From positions 1 through 8,216 of the forward strand of contig SCTV01000001.1 in assembly GCA_004298345.1 (NCBI GenBank): DNA of 8,216 bases, read 5' to 3'. A program made the translations under genes and the position numbers. This document shows, one piece after another, positions 5,851 to 8,216 of the stretch (the first letter of the stretch is position 1; each line of letters begins with the position of its first letter). The DNA comes from Patescibacteria group bacterium. GTDB lineage: Bacteria; Patescibacteriota; Minisyncoccia; Phycocordibacterales; PALSA-1337. The notes below the pieces were generated by a model. The model worked only from the letters and a program-made list of their open reading frames with translations, was not told the origin of the DNA and ran no database searches.

Positions 5851-5856
5851 TATCGG

Positions 5857-6261
5857 ATGAAACCAGCATCTATATATCAAATATCTGTGCAAACAATCCT
5901 GTGGCTTTCTCTGGCCCTCGCTATTTTTCACGGACTCGCAACTTACTACAATCTTTACTTTTTTATTTGGTGGTTTGATATACCCATGCATATTTTAGGT
6001 GGTGTACTCGTTGTTGCGGTGGTACTGGCTTTCTACGAAGGACTTTGCTCAAAAGCAATTTTTCAAAATCAAAAGTCGACCGCGTGGTGGGTAATGTTCG
6101 CGGGAGTACTTTTTGTAGGAGTGGCATGGGAGTATTTTGAATATATGAAGGGTATAACGTTTAATACCATCGGGAGTTATCGGATCGATGTGCTCAAAGA
6201 TATTAGTATGGATATGCTCGGAGGTATTTTTTCTGGCGTCTGTTTTTTGCGCAAAAAATAA
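5857..6261 (+). CDS. Small four-helix integral membrane protein, function unknown
   Basis: The 134-residue protein has about four hydrophobic segments (residues 11-31, 45-62, 76-95 and 117-131) and a basic C-terminus (LRKK). Polar residues sit at membrane edges in a pattern reminiscent of small DUF2238/YjdF-like membrane proteins: WWFDIPMHILGG (38-49, Asp41, His45), AWEYFEY (90-96, Glu92, Glu95) and RIDVLKDISMDMLGG (109-123, Asp111, Asp115, Asp119). That family link is a recollection of motif style, not a search result. I chose ATG 5857 over an in-frame GTG at 5821, which lies upstream of the -10 box and would not be transcribed from it. The next gene begins nine bases after the stop, so they are probably co-transcribed. 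Confidence 0.83.
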   Translation: MKPASIYQISVQTILWLSLALAIFHGLATYYNLYFFIWWFDIPMHILGGVLVVAVVLAFYEGLCSKAIFQNQKSTAWWVMFAGVLFVGVAWEYFEYMKGITFNTIGSYRIDVLKDISMDMLGGIFSGVCFLRKK

Positions 6262-6270
6262 TGTAACTAC

Positions 6271-7641
6271 ATGAAATCAAATCAATTGAAACTGACATTT
6301 TGTGGAGGTGTGGGGCAGGTAACTGGTGCAAATTTTTTACTTGAAAATGATTCGGTAAAAATATTGATCGACTGCGGACTGCTTCAGGGCGTTGCAACGG
6401 CAAATGCTTTCAATAGTGCATCTTTTGTGTACAATCCAGCCGATGTACATATGCTTTTTGTTACCCATGCACACCTTGATCATGTGGGAAGGATTGCCAA
6501 GTTAGTCAGAGATGGTTTTCGTGGAGTTATTTATTCTACTCCAAATACAAAAGACCTCGCTAAGCTTATTATGGAGGACGCACTTTCGATTATGAAGCGC
6601 GAGATGGCCCGGGACGGTAGGGAGCCAATGTATGACATAGCTGACATAGAGCAGGCGCAGAGGCTTTGGAAGACAATACCGTATCACACCGCTACGGAGA
6701 TACCCGGCGGACTGTCGGTGTACTTTAAAGATGCGGGGCATATTTTGGGTTCGGCAATAATAGAGTTTTCATACGGCAAAAAGAAGATTGTATTTACCGG
6801 CGACTTGGGCAACTCGCCAACCCCCTTACTTCGGGATACCGAAGTGATCACTGATGCGGACTATTTGGTCATGGAGAGCGTATACGGCGACCGCAATCAC
6901 GAGCCAGTGGGCGAAAGAAAAGAAAAGCTTGAGAGAATCATAAACGAAAGTGCTTCTCGTGGAGGAACATTGGTTATTCCGGCTTTTTCTATCGAGCGTA
7001 CGCAGGTTATTTTGTATGAGATCAATTCATTGGTAGAGGCGGGGAAAGTCCCTTCAGTCCCAGTTTTTGTGGATTCTCCGCTTGCCATAAAAGTGACGGA
7101 TATCTACAAAACAGCGACAGAACATTTTAAGGCTGAGGTACAGAAAGAAATCAGTGATGGTGATGACATTTTTAATTTTCCTAAGTTACAATTTACAATC
7201 AATAGAGAATCTTCAGAAGCAATCGATAGAGTGCCAAATCCAAAAATTATTCTGGCCGGTGCGGGAATGTCGAATGGTGGCAGGATCACTCATCACGAAA
7301 TGCGTTATTTACCTGATCCAAAAAGCACTATCCTTTTCGTGGGCTATCAATCTGCGGGCACTCTCGGTCGAGAAATCCAAAGCGGTGTAAAAAATATTAC
7401 CATCCAGGGTTCAAAAATAAAGGTTCGGGCTACAATCGACACCATTTATGGATATTCATCGCACAAAGACTCTGACCATCTCGTCGAGTTTGTTTCAACT
7501 ACAAAAGATAGAGTGCAAAAAGTGTTTGTGGTGATGGGGGAGACAAAGTCAGCCCTATTTCTAGTACAGCGTTTGAGAGATTACCTCGGGGTAAATGCAG
7601 TGCACCCAGAGCTCAATGAAAGCGTTATTTTGGACTTTTAA
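6271..7641 (+). CDS. Beta-CASP metallo-beta-lactamase-fold RNA nuclease (YSH1/CPSF-type)
   Basis: The 456-residue protein belongs to the MBL-fold hydrolases with an RNA-specificity (beta-CASP) domain, zinc-dependent endo/exoribonucleases related to CPSF73. MBL motifs in order: D34 (LIDCGLLQG), HAHLDH (66-71), AGHILGS with H157 (155-161), and TGDLG with D178 (176-180). The beta-CASP insertion spans about 205-375 with FVDSPLA (266-272, Asp268) and AGAGMSNGGRITHH (329-342, His341). The C-terminal MBL part contains GYSSHKD (394-400, His398), matching motif C, and KVFVVMGE (417-424). All expected metal and acid-base residues are present, so it should be active. No KH domain is seen. ATG 6271 is well placed; there is no Shine-Dalgarno sequence and no terminator between it and the membrane protein gene. 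Substrate is unknown. Confidence 0.92.
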   Translation: MKSNQLKLTFCGGVGQVTGANFLLENDSVKILIDCGLLQGVATANAFNSASFVYNPADVHMLFVTHAHLDHVGRIAKLVRDGFRGVIYSTPNTKDLAKLIMEDALSIMKREMARDGREPMYDIADIEQAQRLWKTIPYHTATEIPGGLSVYFKDAGHILGSAIIEFSYGKKKIVFTGDLGNSPTPLLRDTEVITDADYLVMESVYGDRNHEPVGERKEKLERIINESASRGGTLVIPAFSIERTQVILYEINSLVEAGKVPSVPVFVDSPLAIKVTDIYKTATEHFKAEVQKEISDGDDIFNFPKLQFTINRESSEAIDRVPNPKIILAGAGMSNGGRITHHEMRYLPDPKSTILFVGYQSAGTLGREIQSGVKNITIQGSKIKVRATIDTIYGYSSHKDSDHLVEFVSTTKDRVQKVFVVMGETKSALFLVQRLRDYLGVNAVHPELNESVILDF

Positions 7642-7659
7642 ATCAAGCTCTTAAAATGT

Positions 7660-7688
7660 TTGACATGGGAGCAATAGAAGCGTAGTAT
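7660..7688 (+). promoter_or_regulatory. Sigma-70-type promoter of the right-edge transcript
   Basis: A perfect -35 TTGACA (7660-7665), an optimal 17-base spacer and a -10 TAGTAT (7683-7688) lie 18 bases after the nuclease gene. The predicted start is about 7695, leaving a leader of roughly 108 bases before the ATG at 7803. Unlike the promoters of adk, ndk and the 5857 gene, this one produces a conventional long leader with a Shine-Dalgarno sequence. The leader contains hairpins AGCAC-aatcag-GTGCT (7726-7741) and GCGC-aaaa-GCGC (7770-7781). Confidence 0.72.
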
Positions 7689-7744
7689 TCGGGCAGGTTT
7701 AAGCGCGGAAAAGATGGCGTATTTTAGCACAATCAGGTGCTCAA

Positions 7745-7801
7745 ATGGCGCAAGTGGATGGTAAACAACGCGCAAAAGCGCACATTGAAAGGAACTTTTA
7801 G
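7745..7801 (+). CDS. Possible 18-codon leader peptide or small ORF
   Basis: ATG 7745 opens an 18-residue frame, MAQVDGKQRAKAHIERNF, ending TAG at 7799-7801, one base before the ATG of the next ORF. An AGGTG (7735-7739) lies five bases before its ATG and overlaps the right arm of the 7726-7741 hairpin. The Shine-Dalgarno sequence of the downstream gene (7787-7794) is inside this frame, so translation of one could affect the other. The peptide is basic and has no run of a single amino acid, so it does not look like a classical attenuator. A frame this short can occur by chance. Confidence 0.4.
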   Translation: MAQVDGKQRAKAHIERNF

Positions 7802-7802
7802 T

Positions 7803-8216
7803 ATGGGAATGCTTAGCAAAAGAAGGCTCAAGAACAAGAAGGTCAAGGTAGGCTTGCCTTTGTTGCCAGGGTTGGAGGGTGTGGTGGGTAATGGGCAGAT
7901 GGAACTTGGTCTGGACGCCACTGTCTTGAAGGGGGTTCCAGATGCACAGCATATCATGGCTCTTATGCTCCATCATCGTGAGAAGCTGGCGGAGCTGATG
8001 ACAGCCTATGCCTTCTGTAAACACCTGTTTCCCCAGCCCGAGGATGATGGAGTAGTTGTCGTCCAAAAGGTGGTCGCAAGGGTGTGCCGGGTCAATGTTC
8101 TCCGGGTGTATGTTTCTGCGCGGGGTAATAGTGACGAGGTCACCGCTCGGCAGATTGGTATGCATATCTGCTTTAAACGCGGTTTGGGTTGCAAGTCTGC
8201 TCTTGCGCGGAGGTTT
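7803..8216 (+). CDS. Unrecognised protein, 3' truncated by window edge
   Basis: ATG 7803 opens a frame of 138 codons that continues past the window. Support for translation: GAAAGGAA (7787-7794) at Shine-Dalgarno distance, a near-consensus promoter upstream, and an uninterrupted frame to the edge. The protein starts with a very basic stretch (SKRRLKNKKVKVG, residues 5-17), then GLPLLPGLEGVVGNGQ, a helical region with HHREKLAELMTAYAFCKHLF (about 63-82), then a Val-rich segment (VVVVQKVVARVCRVNVLRVYV, about 89-109) and a basic cysteine-containing end. No signal peptide or membrane segment is evident. I do not recognise the family. Third codon positions are clearly richer in G/C, and Arg codons include CGG and CGC, unlike the CGA-heavy ribosomal genes, which may indicate a different origin or constraint. 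Confidence 0.7.
   Translation, partial: MGMLSKRRLKNKKVKVGLPLLPGLEGVVGNGQMELGLDATVLKGVPDAQHIMALMLHHREKLAELMTAYAFCKHLFPQPEDDGVVVVQKVVARVCRVNVLRVYVSARGNSDEVTARQIGMHICFKRGLGCKSALARRF

Noticed and set aside
5821..5856. GTG start at 5821 for the small membrane protein
   Set aside because: The frame would run through the extended -10 box, and the extra residues (LPCKNLCYNYR) add nothing membrane-like. ATG 5857 fits the promoter.
6259..6264. TAATGT as a -10 box for the nuclease gene
   Set aside because: It includes the upstream stop codon and matches only loosely. Co-transcription with the membrane protein gene is the simpler reading.
7638..8165. Minus-strand open frame of 175 codons across the right edge
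   Set aside because: It is antisense to the + strand ORF that has a promoter, a Shine-Dalgarno sequence and a basic well-formed N-terminus. It overlaps the nuclease stop and its translation has no recognisable features. It is best explained as a shadow of the GC-rich + frame.

Overview
The window looks like chromosome from a Candidate Phyla Radiation (Patescibacteria) bacterium, most likely a Parcubacteria-type lineage. Three things point there. The spc ribosomal operon runs rplF-rplR-rpsE-rplO-secY with no rpmD (L30) gene between rpsE and rplO, a recognised CPR trait. Ribosomal gene starts lack usable Shine-Dalgarno sequences. Several genes downstream have a -10 box only 6-9 bases before the ATG, which implies leaderless mRNAs. 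All reading frames are consistent with the standard bacterial code; I saw no in-frame TGA inside the recognised genes. The phylum assignment is inference from gene content, not from a tree.

Layout: (1) 1-3308, tightly packed + strand spc operon: 5'-truncated rplF, then rplR, rpsE, rplO and secY. (2) 3303-3601, intergenic: a 130-base element with perfect 18-bp inverted ends that includes the secY stop codon, then a strong intrinsic terminator, then a promoter abutting the next gene. (3) 3602-5589, nucleotide and protein-maturation genes: an adenylate-kinase-like gene and map overlapping by ATGA, then ndk with its own -10 box. (4) 5590-5856, no protein gene: a self-contained transcription unit with promoter, about 173 nt of structured RNA and an intrinsic terminator. 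Its fold (long closing stem, large central bubble, apical hairpin) resembles 6S RNA. (5) 5857-7641, a small four-helix membrane protein followed 9 bases later by a beta-CASP metallo-beta-lactamase-fold RNA nuclease. (6) 7642-8216, a consensus-like promoter, a structured leader with an 18-codon mini-ORF, and an unrecognised gene that runs off the right edge and is GC-richer than its neighbours.

Functionally this is mostly core housekeeping. Ribosomal proteins and the SecY channel are made together. Methionine aminopeptidase trims new proteins, adenylate and nucleoside diphosphate kinases balance nucleotide pools, the putative 6S-like RNA may tune RNA polymerase, and the beta-CASP enzyme probably takes part in RNA processing. 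The least explained parts are the 5636-5808 RNA, the 3303-3432 inverted-repeat element, and the leader plus unknown ORF at the right edge. All genes called here are on the + strand.
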